64,000 nucleotides of DNA, from the NCBI RefSeq assembly GCF_038095555.1, contig NZ_CP124591.1, forward strand, positions 372,001 through 436,000, in the 5' to 3' direction. The notes below the pieces were generated by a model. The model was not told the DNA's origin. It did no database searches and saw only the letters and a program-made list of their open reading frames with translations. The DNA is from Macrococcoides psychrotolerans (GTDB lineage: Bacteria; Bacillota; Bacilli; Staphylococcales; Staphylococcaceae). A program made the position numbers and the translations under genes. Positions 16,534 through 24,123 of this stretch are shown here, piece by piece. The stretch's first letter is position 1. Every line of letters begins with the position of its first letter.

Positions 16534-17403
16534 TTGAAATCCGAAAAGAAAAAAAAGAAAAATATAATCTCTAATTTGATATTCGGCTTGATATTCTTCG
16601 CTGGATTCGGCATATTGATCTATCCTATGATCAGTGCGATATATTATGACTATGAAGCGAGTAACGAAGTTAATGATTTCAATAAAGAAGTTGAACTGCT
16701 GTCAGATCAGCAGATTAAAGCACGTATCGATAAGGCGAAAGCATATAATCAGTCGTTAACAGGAAATGAAGCCTTACACGACGCCTATAGTAAAGCACAA
16801 GAACAAGAAGGTCAACGTGAATATGCAAAGATGCTGGAAGTACATGAGAAAATAGGTCATGTTGAGATACCTGCTATTCATCAGGATATCCCCTTATTTG
16901 CGGGAACAACTGAAAGAGTGCTTCAAAAAGGACTGGGACATCTTGAGAATACTTCCTTACCTGTAGGTGGAAAGAACACCCATAGTATCATCACAGGACA
17001 CAGAGGGCTGCCTGATAAAAAGTTGTTTACCGATCTTGATAAAATGAAGATAGGGGACATGATATATGTTCATAATATTCAGGGGATACTAGCCTACAAA
17101 GTAGAACGTATCAAGGTGATAAAGCCGGACGATTTCAGTGATTTGAAAATAAAGAAAGATACAGACAGATTAACACTACTGACATGTACACCATACATGG
17201 TAAATTCACATCGGCTGATAGTGACTGGCCATCGCGTTCCATATACGCCTGAAGCGACGGGCCATCAATCGACTCAGGAACCATGGTGGTATAAATTTTT
17301 ATATGTCTATAAGAATTATTTGATAGGTATCGGATTATCTATTGTAATCTACCTGCTCTATCGATATTTCAAAAAATATAGAAAGAAAAAAGTAGATCGA
17401 TGA
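16534..17403 (+). CDS. Class C sortase, first copy
   Basis: A pilus-assembling transpeptidase of 289 residues. TTG 16534 is the likely start because it follows AAGGAAGGCG. The longer frame from 16486 would put the start inside the preceding terminator hairpin. An N-terminal membrane helix (~15-37) precedes the sortase domain, with catalytic His156 (ITGHRG), Cys218 (LTLLTCTP) and a downstream Arg. A second hydrophobic segment and basic tail at the C-terminus are typical of class C. It overlaps the next gene by 4 bp (ATGA). By family knowledge it polymerises pilin through the YPK-type lysine. Confidence 0.88.
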   Translation: MKSEKKKKKNIISNLIFGLIFFAGFGILIYPMISAIYYDYEASNEVNDFNKEVELLSDQQIKARIDKAKAYNQSLTGNEALHDAYSKAQEQEGQREYAKMLEVHEKIGHVEIPAIHQDIPLFAGTTERVLQKGLGHLENTSLPVGGKNTHSIITGHRGLPDKKLFTDLDKMKIGDMIYVHNIQGILAYKVERIKVIKPDDFSDLKIKKDTDRLTLLTCTPYMVNSHRLIVTGHRVPYTPEATGHQSTQEPWWYKFLYVYKNYLIGIGLSIVIYLLYRYFKKYRKKKVDR

Positions 17404-18212
17404 GCAAGAAGACGGCAATTATTGTCTTTATTGCAGGTTTGCTTATCTGTTTGTATCCTTTGGTTGTAAAAGTCTATTACAATTACGATATGTCCTATCA
17501 ATCAAAAGCATTGGATAGACAGTTTCAAGTGAACGATACACATCAGAAAGTGAAATATGCACAGTTTGAAGCCTATAACCGTGATATGCTATTATCTCAA
17601 AATATTGAAACACCTAAAGTTAAAGTCCAAACCAACAATCAATATAATGAACAACATGCCAAAGATGATACAATAGCAACCATAAAAATTCCGAAACTCA
17701 ATCTTCACTATCCAGTATATGATCAAGCTACCCCTGAGAACTTAAATAGAGGAGTATCTCGAGTAATAGGCACAAGTTTTCCGGTAGGTGGGCGTTCAAC
17801 TAATAGTGTCTTAGCAGCACACAGCTACTCACCCTATCATGAATGGTTCACACATATCGATAAGCTTGATAATGGAGATAAGATTATTATCAATAACTTC
17901 AAGGAAACTCTTTACTATAAAGTATATGACAGAAAGGTAGTCAGTCCCGATCAGGTAGAGGCATTATCGATTATTAAAGGAAAAGATATTATTACGTTAT
18001 TAACATGTACGCCTTCTGGAGCAGATAGAATATTAATCTATGCAGAGAGAACAACAAAGGATGGCAATAAGATAAAGCACCCTAAAACACAGCCTCTTTC
18101 TCAGGAGCAATCGTTGATGGAAAGATTGAAAGTGCTTTCGGAGTCATGGTTTGTGATAGTCGTAATTCTCTTGTTGTCATTAGCTTTTATAAAAAAGATT
18201 ATGAATCAATAA
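17400..18212 (+). CDS. Class C sortase, second copy
   Basis: A second sortase of 270 residues, translationally coupled to the first. It has an N-terminal membrane helix, sortase domain with His141 (AAHSYS) and Cys203 (ITLLTCTP), Arg in ADRILIYAER and a C-terminal membrane segment. Two non-identical pilus sortases usually divide labour between shaft polymerisation and tip attachment or cell-wall transfer. The roles cannot be assigned from sequence here. Confidence 0.86.
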   Translation: MSKKTAIIVFIAGLLICLYPLVVKVYYNYDMSYQSKALDRQFQVNDTHQKVKYAQFEAYNRDMLLSQNIETPKVKVQTNNQYNEQHAKDDTIATIKIPKLNLHYPVYDQATPENLNRGVSRVIGTSFPVGGRSTNSVLAAHSYSPYHEWFTHIDKLDNGDKIIINNFKETLYYKVYDRKVVSPDQVEALSIIKGKDIITLLTCTPSGADRILIYAERTTKDGNKIKHPKTQPLSQEQSLMERLKVLSESWFVIVVILLLSLAFIKKIMNQ

Positions 18213-18292
18213 TATGAATACAGTGACTGCACTTTTAATCGATGGAGAAAAAGTTTATCAAATAAAGTATCACCTTAAATCTTTAACGAAAG

Positions 18293-18329
18293 ATAACCTA
18301 CGTATTGATATATTCGATACGTAGGTTAT
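18293..18329. terminator. Terminator after pilus operon
   Basis: A 13-bp stem (ATAACCTACGTAT with its complement) lies about 80 bp after the second sortase. It closely resembles the terminator at 25646-25692 beside the intact amidohydrolase. It may therefore have come with the decayed amidohydrolase copy that begins right after it. Confidence 0.75.
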
Positions 18330-18333
18330 TTTC

Positions 18334-18628
18334 ATTGTGGTTATAGAGCATGGGTAGTTAAAGTGATAATCTAAGTTAACTTTACCACCGAATGTTTTCT
18401 CCAGCCCTTCGACTTGGTTTTTAATGGCTGCGTATGCAATATCTTTTGATGGTTCGTCGAGATAACGTGTCGTTCCTTTTAATACGACTTTGTCTTGAAT
18501 GACGATATCGAAGGTTGAAGAACCTACATATGTCTCTTCTTCATGAATTCCAATCTTCCCTTGGTCTACAAAAGGAGAGAAGTGAATACCATAGGCCTCG
18601 TCGAGATTATCTAGAATGCCTGACGCAT
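18334..18628 (-). pseudogene. Amidohydrolase relic (M20D), internally deleted
   Basis: This segment matches two separate parts of the intact gene at 25709-26896: roughly 25975-26147 and 26303-26445. A 171-bp in-frame piece is missing. In the intact gene the missing piece is flanked by the near-identical direct repeats TTTGCCTTGTATGACG and TTTGCCTTGAATGACG, which explains the deletion by slippage. Both ends of the gene, including the N-terminal metal-binding motifs and the C-terminal SGSEDFAYY region, are gone, so it cannot be active. Confidence 0.88.
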
Positions 18629-18823
18629 GGATATGATGATGCTGTGAAAGCGATATTTGAAACTTTATTACCAGAGCAGCCGATTCATCAACTTGTGCTT
18701 CAAATCGATACAGACGATGATGAAGGAGTAGAAATTGCATGGCACGATGATGGTATCAGCAATATTCTAATGAAATCAGAAGATTTAAAGGTAATGAATT
18801 TTGATAAGTACATTTATACATGA
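18629..18823 (+). pseudogene. C-terminal gene fragment, possibly YwqG/DUF1963
   Basis: An open stretch encoding GYDDAVKAIFETLLPEQPIH, then LVLQIDTDDDEG and KSEDLKVMNFDKYIYT, ending in TGA. The LQID(T/S)D plus DLK..(N/D)F pattern recalls the C-terminal part of YwqG-like DUF1963 proteins. It lacks an N-terminus and is joined abruptly to the amidohydrolase relic, so it is a fragment. The family assignment is tentative. Confidence 0.4.
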
Positions 18824-18865
18824 GATAGATTATAAGGAATACTGAGGTTCGTTTAACCAAATTAA

Positions 18866-18899
18866 AAAGCAAGATTTCTATATATAGAAATCTTGCTTT
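18866..18899. terminator. 34-bp perfect palindrome
   Basis: AAAGCAAGATTTCTATA followed by its exact complement. It can form a 15-bp stem on either strand and probably acts as a bidirectional terminator for flanking transcripts. Confidence 0.7.
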
Positions 18900-18935
18900 A
18901 AAATACGTAACTTAACTAAAAGTTTCGACTTTTGT

Positions 18936-18963
18936 GTTCACTCTAGACAGGTGAACTTTTTTT
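18936..18963 (+). terminator. Short hairpin with T7 tail
   Basis: GTTCAC and GTGAAC pair around a 9-base loop, directly followed by seven T. No intact plus-strand gene precedes it, so it may be left over from the YwqG-like fragment. Confidence 0.55.
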
Positions 18964-19002
18964 ATCACTAAAAGGTTTGGTTTTACAAAATATATTTTAA
19001 TA

Positions 19003-19104
19003 TTAATATTCTATATTTGGCATTGCGTTTACTCGTTTTTGATAACGCTTAAGGGCATAAAAACCAGCACCACTAATAATTGTTACGATTAATAATTTTT
19101 TCAA
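19003..19104 (-). CDS. Small membrane protein downstream of lqo, 33 residues
   Basis: A short ORF with TTG start at 19104, AAAGGA at 19115-19120 (9 bases between) and sequence MKKLLIVTIISGAGFYALKR followed by a basic polar tail. One N-terminal membrane helix is predicted. It lies just downstream of lqo on the same strand, 22 bp away. ATG and GTG codons at 19113 and 19110 are in frame but too close to the ribosome site. The function is unknown. Confidence 0.5.
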   Translation of the reverse strand: MKKLLIVTIISGAGFYALKRYQKRVNAMPNIEY

Positions 19105-19126
19105 GCTCACCATTCCTTTATTTTAG

Positions 19127-20626
19127 CTATTTATTATTTTGGTAATAATTTAGTTCTAAATCTTTTGACGTTTGTTGACGAATTTTTTTCATCAATTCTG
19201 TGTCATCAATAAGTGATTGACCATATGACGGTATCATTTCTTTAATTTTAGATGTCCATTCAGATTCATATTCAGGGAAGTTTTTCTCAAGCACTTCTAA
19301 TGCGACTGAAACTGAAGTTGATGCTCCTGGAGATTCTCCTAATAGTGCAATCACTGTATGATCTTTAGAGTTAACAACTTCTGTACCGAATTGAATAAAT
19401 CCTTTACCATATTCAGGTGTGTCTTTAATGACCTGTACACGTTTACCTGCTGTATATAATTCCCAATCTTCATCACGTGCTTCTGGGTAGAATGTACGTA
19501 AATGATTCATACAACCTTCTTTAGTCATTAAGATTTGGTCGATAGAATACTTGATTAAAGGTAAATTCTTAACTGCAGAAGATAATAATGTTGCAATATT
19601 ATATGGTTTAACAGATTTAAATAAATCTAAATTAGAACCATTTTTTAAGAATTTAGGGCCAATACTTGCGAATGGACCGAATAGTAATGTACGTTCACCA
19701 TCAATATAACGTGTATCTAAGTGTGGTACAGTCATTGGTGGTGTCCCATGTGGCTCTTTACCATAGACTTTCGCGTCATGTTGCGCGATGATGTCTGGAT
19801 TAGTACAAATTAAGAATTGACCTGTAATCGGGAAGCCGCCTAGATTTTTACTTTCAGGAATACCTGTTTTTTGTAAAAGTGGGATTGCACCGCCACCAGC
19901 ACCGATAAATACATAATCAGCAATTTCAGTTTGAACGCCACCACTATTAAGTTGACGTACTTTTACTTCCCATTTGCCATCTTGTCTTTGATTAAAATCG
20001 ATAACTTCGTGATTGTACTGAACATCAGCATTTGGGTGCTGTTCAATATTTTGAGCCATTTTACGTGTTAGCTCTCCGAAGTTCACATCTGTACCTTCAT
20101 TGATTTTACTAGCGGCCATAATATCACTTGGACTGTGACCTTGCATCATTAATGGAATCCATTTTCTCATTTCTTCGATATCTTCTGTAAATTCGATATT
20201 ATCGAACATTGGAGATTCTTTCATCACATGATAACGATCTTTTAAGAATTGGACGTTATTTTTACCTCTAACAAAACTGATGTGAGGTAATGGTTGAATG
20301 AAGTCTTTAGGGTCTGAAATATTTTTACTTTTAACTAAATGCCCCCAAAACTGTTTTGAAATTTCAAACTGTTCATTAATTTCTTTTGCTGTTTCAATGT
20401 TGATTGATCCATCAGGTTGTTTCACTGTATAGTTCAATTCACATAAAGCAGCGTGACCTGTTCCTGCGTTATGACGCTCATTTGAACTTTCGAGACCAGG
20501 GCGGTCTAAACGTTCATAAAGTTTTATATTCCAACTTGGTTCTAATTCTTTAAGCATAGAACTAAACGTTGTACTTAAAACCCCAGCGCCAATAACAACA
20601 ACTGTTTTTGACTCTTGTTTATTCAT
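19127..20626 (-). CDS. lqo: L-lactate:quinone oxidoreductase (Mqo2/Lqo type)
   Basis: A 499-residue FAD-dependent membrane-associated dehydrogenase of the malate:quinone oxidoreductase family. The FAD-binding N-terminus reads VVVIGAGVLSTTF, with NAGTGHAALCELNYT, a central FIGAGGGAIPLLQK and a C-terminal LLGESPGASTSVSV. In remembered comparison it is closest to S. aureus Mqo2, shown to act as lactate:quinone oxidoreductase; for example, it shares SNERHNAGTGHAALCELNYT-type and EGCMNHLRTFYPEAR-type stretches. It would feed lactate electrons to menaquinone. ATG 20626 follows AAGGAGATTC. The other paralogue, at 51064-52554, is the Mqo1 type. Confidence 0.85.
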   Translation of the reverse strand: MNKQESKTVVVIGAGVLSTTFSSMLKELEPSWNIKLYERLDRPGLESSNERHNAGTGHAALCELNYTVKQPDGSINIETAKEINEQFEISKQFWGHLVKSKNISDPKDFIQPLPHISFVRGKNNVQFLKDRYHVMKESPMFDNIEFTEDIEEMRKWIPLMMQGHSPSDIMAASKINEGTDVNFGELTRKMAQNIEQHPNADVQYNHEVIDFNQRQDGKWEVKVRQLNSGGVQTEIADYVFIGAGGGAIPLLQKTGIPESKNLGGFPITGQFLICTNPDIIAQHDAKVYGKEPHGTPPMTVPHLDTRYIDGERTLLFGPFASIGPKFLKNGSNLDLFKSVKPYNIATLLSSAVKNLPLIKYSIDQILMTKEGCMNHLRTFYPEARDEDWELYTAGKRVQVIKDTPEYGKGFIQFGTEVVNSKDHTVIALLGESPGASTSVSVALEVLEKNFPEYESEWTSKIKEMIPSYGQSLIDDTELMKKIRQQTSKDLELNYYQNNK

Positions 20627-20800
20627 ATGAATCTCCTTCCTATTGCTTATAAATGATAGTATAGTACAATCATGTTGAAATTTAAAATACTTAGCTTGGA
20701 ATAAAGAAATAAATTTTATTTCATAAAATTAGTACTTAATGATTGTAGTATAGATACCTTGTGAGTAGTAACGATAAAAATTTTAACGAGATAGTGAGCT

Positions 20801-21268
20801 ATTGTAACATTTGGAGAAAAAGATGCAGTATTTTATAATGGTCAGCTTGTCAATGAGCCGGGTATTAAAGCTGATGTAGTAGATACAACAGGCGCTGGTG
20901 ATACATGTAACGGTGCACTTGCTGTGGCATTAAGTGAAGGGATGGTACTTGATGACGCGATCTTATTTGCAAATAAGGCGGCGAGTATTTCTGTAACAGG
21001 CTTAGGTGCACAAGGCGGTATGCCCTATAGAACGGTGATGACAGATGTATAAGACAGGGACGTTAAACAAGTGTGTATTTGTTCTCGATGATCAGACCGT
21101 ACATGCTTGATTGAAGAGAGTGGTGCAGGTAAATTAGCATGGATGAATATCTTAACCGGTATTCATTCGAAGGATCAAGAATAGAACGTAGTATATAGCA
21201 CAACTGTGAATTACAAATCGTCGAAAGAACCTGAAGCAAGAAGCACTAGAAGTATTTCATCATTTGTA
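20801..21268 (+). pseudogene. Decayed partial copy of rbsK-rbsD-rbsA
   Basis: Bases 20801-21063 match the end of rbsK and the first bases of rbsD (2264-2532) at roughly nine bases in ten. Sequence then jumps to rbsA (about 2970-3145), and after another deletion to rbsA about 3262-3295. Frames are broken by stops and indels. It has no promoter and cannot encode working protein. The intact operon is 18 kb to the left in the same orientation. Confidence 0.9.
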
Positions 21269-21349
21269 TAAGTGTTAGTAATTCTATATAATCGTTGTAA
21301 AATGATACTATACTATATATTAGGATAGTAGAGATGAGGAGTGGGACAT

Positions 21350-22576
21350 ATGTCTATTATAAGTGAAGAAGAAAAAGTAAAAATATTGTCGGATGTTATC
21401 GCAATTAAAAGTGTGAATGACAATGAACTTTCGGTGTGTGAATATCTACAAAAACTGTTAAGCCAGTATAATATAGAATCTACGATTGAAAAAATAAACA
21501 AAAGTAGAGCAAATCTCATCGCAGAAATAGGGGAAGGTAAACCCGTATTAGCTTTTTCAGGCCACATGGATGTCGTTTCAGAAGGTAACAGTGAAAATTG
21601 GAAATACGATCCTTTTGAAATGACAGAAGAAGATGGCAAGCTTTATGGACGTGGTACTGCTGATATGAAATCAGGGTTAGTTGCTATGGTAATAGCAATG
21701 ATTGAAATCAACAATGCAAATCTTCTGCAGAAGGGCACGATTCGCTTACTGGCAACTGCTGGAGAAGAAATGGAACAAAAAGGTTCAGCACAACTTTATA
21801 GCAACGGTTATATGGATGATGTAGATGCACTTATCATTGCTGAACCGTCAGAGTCAATGATAGCTTATGCACATAAAGGTTCTATGAATTTTCGAGTAAC
21901 ATCCAGAGGGAAATCAAGTCATAGTTCTGCTCCTTTTATGGGTCAAAATGCGATAAAACCTTTAATAGAAGTTATTAGAGAAGTTGAAAATGAATTTAAT
22001 CATGTCTTGAAGGATGTAGAATTTAAAGTTCTAGATTTTTCATCTCTTTCAGATAAAGTTAAAAAGGAATTTAATATTGAAATAAGCAGTGAATCATTAG
22101 GTTCTGCTATATTGACGAATACAATTATACAAGGTGGTAACCAAGTCGATTCTATACCTGAACATGCGGTAGCTGAATTTAATGCAAGAACAGTACCTGA
22201 GTTTGATAATGATAAGATGAAACAATTGTTTAATAAGATTATCGAAAAGCATAATAAAGAAGGCAATCTAAGTTTAGACATAGACCTAGATCTTCCATCC
22301 GTGGCGACAAATGAAAATAATAGGCTAGTGACACTAACAAAGAAACATGGGGAGAACCATCTGAATATGAACCTGTTAGTAGCACCTACTATGGGTGTCA
22401 CAGACGCTTCAAATCTTCTTAAAGATAAGGATGAAAACTTTCCGTTCGTGATGTTCGGCCCTGGAAATCCATCTTTGGCACATCAGACTAATGAATATGT
22501 TGAACAAGAAAAATACATAAAGTTTATAGAAATCTTTAAACAGACGGCATTAGATTATTTGAACGAAAAAAATTAA
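21350..22576 (+). CDS. M20 metallopeptidase, ArgE/DapE family
   Basis: A 408-residue di-zinc hydrolase. Metal and catalytic motifs are all present: FSGHMDVV (His, Asp), GRGTADMKSG (Asp), ATAGEEMEQ (Glu-Glu), IIAEPSE (Glu) and a late SLAHQTNE (His). By remembered sequence it resembles the S. aureus protein annotated as succinyl-diaminopimelate desuccinylase. The true substrate could instead be acetylornithine or another N-acyl amino acid. ATG 21350 follows GAGGAG. The frame is also open from a GTG at 21341, which is too near the ribosome site. It is a lone gene flanked by relics on both sides. Confidence 0.8.
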   Translation: MSIISEEEKVKILSDVIAIKSVNDNELSVCEYLQKLLSQYNIESTIEKINKSRANLIAEIGEGKPVLAFSGHMDVVSEGNSENWKYDPFEMTEEDGKLYGRGTADMKSGLVAMVIAMIEINNANLLQKGTIRLLATAGEEMEQKGSAQLYSNGYMDDVDALIIAEPSESMIAYAHKGSMNFRVTSRGKSSHSSAPFMGQNAIKPLIEVIREVENEFNHVLKDVEFKVLDFSSLSDKVKKEFNIEISSESLGSAILTNTIIQGGNQVDSIPEHAVAEFNARTVPEFDNDKMKQLFNKIIEKHNKEGNLSLDIDLDLPSVATNENNRLVTLTKKHGENHLNMNLLVAPTMGVTDASNLLKDKDENFPFVMFGPGNPSLAHQTNEYVEQEKYIKFIEIFKQTALDYLNEKN

Positions 22577-22967
22577 AGAATCTAGGGTATAAACACATTC
22601 TCTTACTAGTGAAATTTGACTTCAGGTGCTGACACAATTCATTTTAGCTAAATGGTTAGGGTGCTTAGCTAACTAGATTTTACACCCTTATATTGCATCG
22701 ATTGTAAAATTAAGCTAGACAACTAAAAAAGCCTTCTGTGCTAAACTCAATATGTATTTCCGACCAAAGAAAACATAAGGAGTTAGTACAGAATGGCCTA
22801 TAAACATCTTAACACGGATGAACTCACGTTCATAGAATCATATTATCATCAAATCGAAGGTGAGAAATTGTCTAGCTTATTTTGACAAACGAAAGGATTT
22901 AATACTTGAAGACATTGAATTAAACGTAGCGATTCATCTCATTAGTAGAAAATGGAGTTAAAAATAA
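22577..22967. other. Gene-poor stretch with IS relic
   Basis: Apart from the IS30-like fragment at 22793-22885, nothing here codes convincingly. A short out-of-frame stretch after that fragment (22886-22962) is open but unrecognised. Confidence 0.5.
22793..22885 (+). pseudogene. IS30-family transposase N-terminal relic
   Basis: Thirty codons from ATG 22793, with AAGGAG upstream. The start MAYKHLNTDELTFIESYYHQ has the pattern seen at the N-terminus of IS30-type transposases (YxHLTxxELxxIExYYxQ). A stop follows after KLSSLF, and no DDE domain remains. Confidence 0.7.
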
Positions 22968-22998
22968 AAACTGTAATTGCCAAGTGCAATTACAGTTT
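22968..22998. terminator. Terminator overlapping the 22990 stop codon
   Basis: AAACTGTAATTGC pairs perfectly with GCAATTACAGTTT across a 5-base loop. On the minus strand it ends in a T-rich tail and includes the stop codon of the hypothetical gene. Confidence 0.8.
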
Positions 22999-23502
22999 CT
23001 TTATTTCAACCTTTAGATCTGATAATAAAGCGATAAACTTATCTCTATTCGCTGGAGTAACATATTCTAATAAGATACTTTCATATTTTTCAAACTTGCT
23101 GTCAATACTTAATTTATCTTCTGCAATGTGAGGATTTATTCTCATGAGTAATGCGCCTTTGAAGATAAATTTAAGCGTTACACCAATTGAGACGCTTCTC
23201 GTTTTTGTATATTCAGGCAATAGCAGTTTGTAGTTGTTAATTGTATTCTTAAGTTGATCACTCAGCTGAACACGTAAGCGAAGTTCTTTCGTTTCCAGTT
23301 CTTCCTTATCTATATATCTTAGTTTGATAGAATTATCGTGAATCACCTTATCCCAGTTCGTGATTGCCGCAACATCATCAATCGCTTTAGCGATAACCAT
23401 TGCCTGCGTCATATTAGCACTTGCTTCTTCTTCATATTTTTCTTTCAGTAGTCTGAAGTATTCAGAAGTTTCTATTGAAATTCTAGCTTGAAAGTAATCC
23501 AT
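22990..23502 (-). CDS. Hypothetical protein, possible ribbon-helix-helix N-terminus
   Basis: A 170-residue soluble protein of unknown function. The N-terminus (MDYFQARISIETSEYFRLLK) looks like a short beta strand followed by a helix, as in ribbon-helix-helix DNA-binding proteins. The rest is mostly charged and helical. ATG 23502 follows AAGGATGAG; an upstream ATG at 23529 has no ribosome site. It stands alone among relics, with its own terminator, so it may be a transferred gene. Confidence 0.55.
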   Translation of the reverse strand: MDYFQARISIETSEYFRLLKEKYEEEASANMTQAMVIAKAIDDVAAITNWDKVIHDNSIKLRYIDKEELETKELRLRVQLSDQLKNTINNYKLLLPEYTKTRSVSIGVTLKFIFKGALLMRINPHIAEDKLSIDSKFEKYESILLEYVTPANRDKFIALLSDLKVEIKKL

Positions 23503-23654
23503 TTTTCTCATCCTTGTAACTGAATTCATATTATCAGTGTATATGATATTACGAGAATTTACAAAGAAGATTCTTCAACCAGCTTGCTTATGATGGTAAT
23601 GACTAGAGCAATGGTAATACTATATAAAAATAGTAAATATAAGAATAAATTGTA

Positions 23655-23850
23655 CGCGAGTACGATTTAACACCTTTAGCGTTAGGGAAATAGATAAAGC
23701 AATATCAAACTACTGGTTATTCAATCATCAAGATAACTTGTCAGATGAGTAAAAGGAGATGATTAAATTGTGCAAAGAATTTCAACAATTAAAGATGGAA
23801 AACGATATTTTAAAGCAAGCAGCTCTGATTAGCAGTAATGCGATGGTTTT
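23655..23850 (+). pseudogene. IS3-family OrfA relic, heavily decayed
   Basis: Two islands of OrfA similarity survive: YDLTPLALGK followed by a stop (23661-23692), and LKMENDILKQAALI (about 23789-23830). The first matches the YDLTPSALDKWI stretch of the fragment at 6303-6448, so both come from the same kind of element. Stops and frame changes separate them. Confidence 0.65.
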
Positions 23851-23879
23851 GTGATTGTAAATGAAAAACAAGTTATTAC

Positions 23880-23960
23880 TCTTAGGAAGAAGAGTCCTAG
23901 TCACTATACAAGTGTGATGTACCTTCTCTAAGTTTGTAGCCAATCAAAACTACATATATG
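23880..23960 (+). pseudogene. Relic of CAP-domain gene 3' end
   Basis: The stretch GGAAGAAGAGTCCTAG..CACTATACAAGTGTGATG matches the intact CAP gene near 27818-27855. After a deletion of about 55-60 bp it resumes at the segment encoding KFVANQNFTYK. Only the last ~45 codons are represented, and they are out of frame. Confidence 0.75.
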
Positions 23961-23972
23961 AATAATATCAGT

Positions 23973-24003
23973 CCCCGCGTTTCGATTGAAGCGTGGGGTT
24001 TTA
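23973..24003 (+). terminator. Terminator hairpin
   Basis: CCCCGCGTTTC pairs with GAAGCGTGGGG (two wobble pairs), loop GATT, then TTTTATT. It follows the CAP-gene relic and insulates mntH. Confidence 0.75.
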
Positions 24004-24073
24004 TTGTTGTGTAGATTACGCATGGGGTAACGACAGAGAATAAAAGAATATATTTTATTATTTAAAAAATTTT

Positions 24074-24102
24074 TTTAGGTTAACCTAAAGTTATGGTATA
24101 TT
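24074..24102 (+). promoter_or_regulatory. MntR-type operator at mntH promoter
   Basis: TTTAGGTTAACCTAAA at 24074-24089 is a perfect 16-bp palindrome of the DtxR/MntR/SirR kind known from staphylococcal metal transport genes. A -10-like TATATT lies just downstream (24097-24102), so bound repressor would block RNA polymerase. Confidence 0.75.
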
Positions 24103-24123
24103 ATTGTATAAGGAGATGATAAT

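Noticed and set aside
18515..18628. N-terminal half of the plus-strand frame at 18515-18823
   Set aside because: This part is antisense to the amidohydrolase relic. Only the portion after about 18629 has protein-like similarity.
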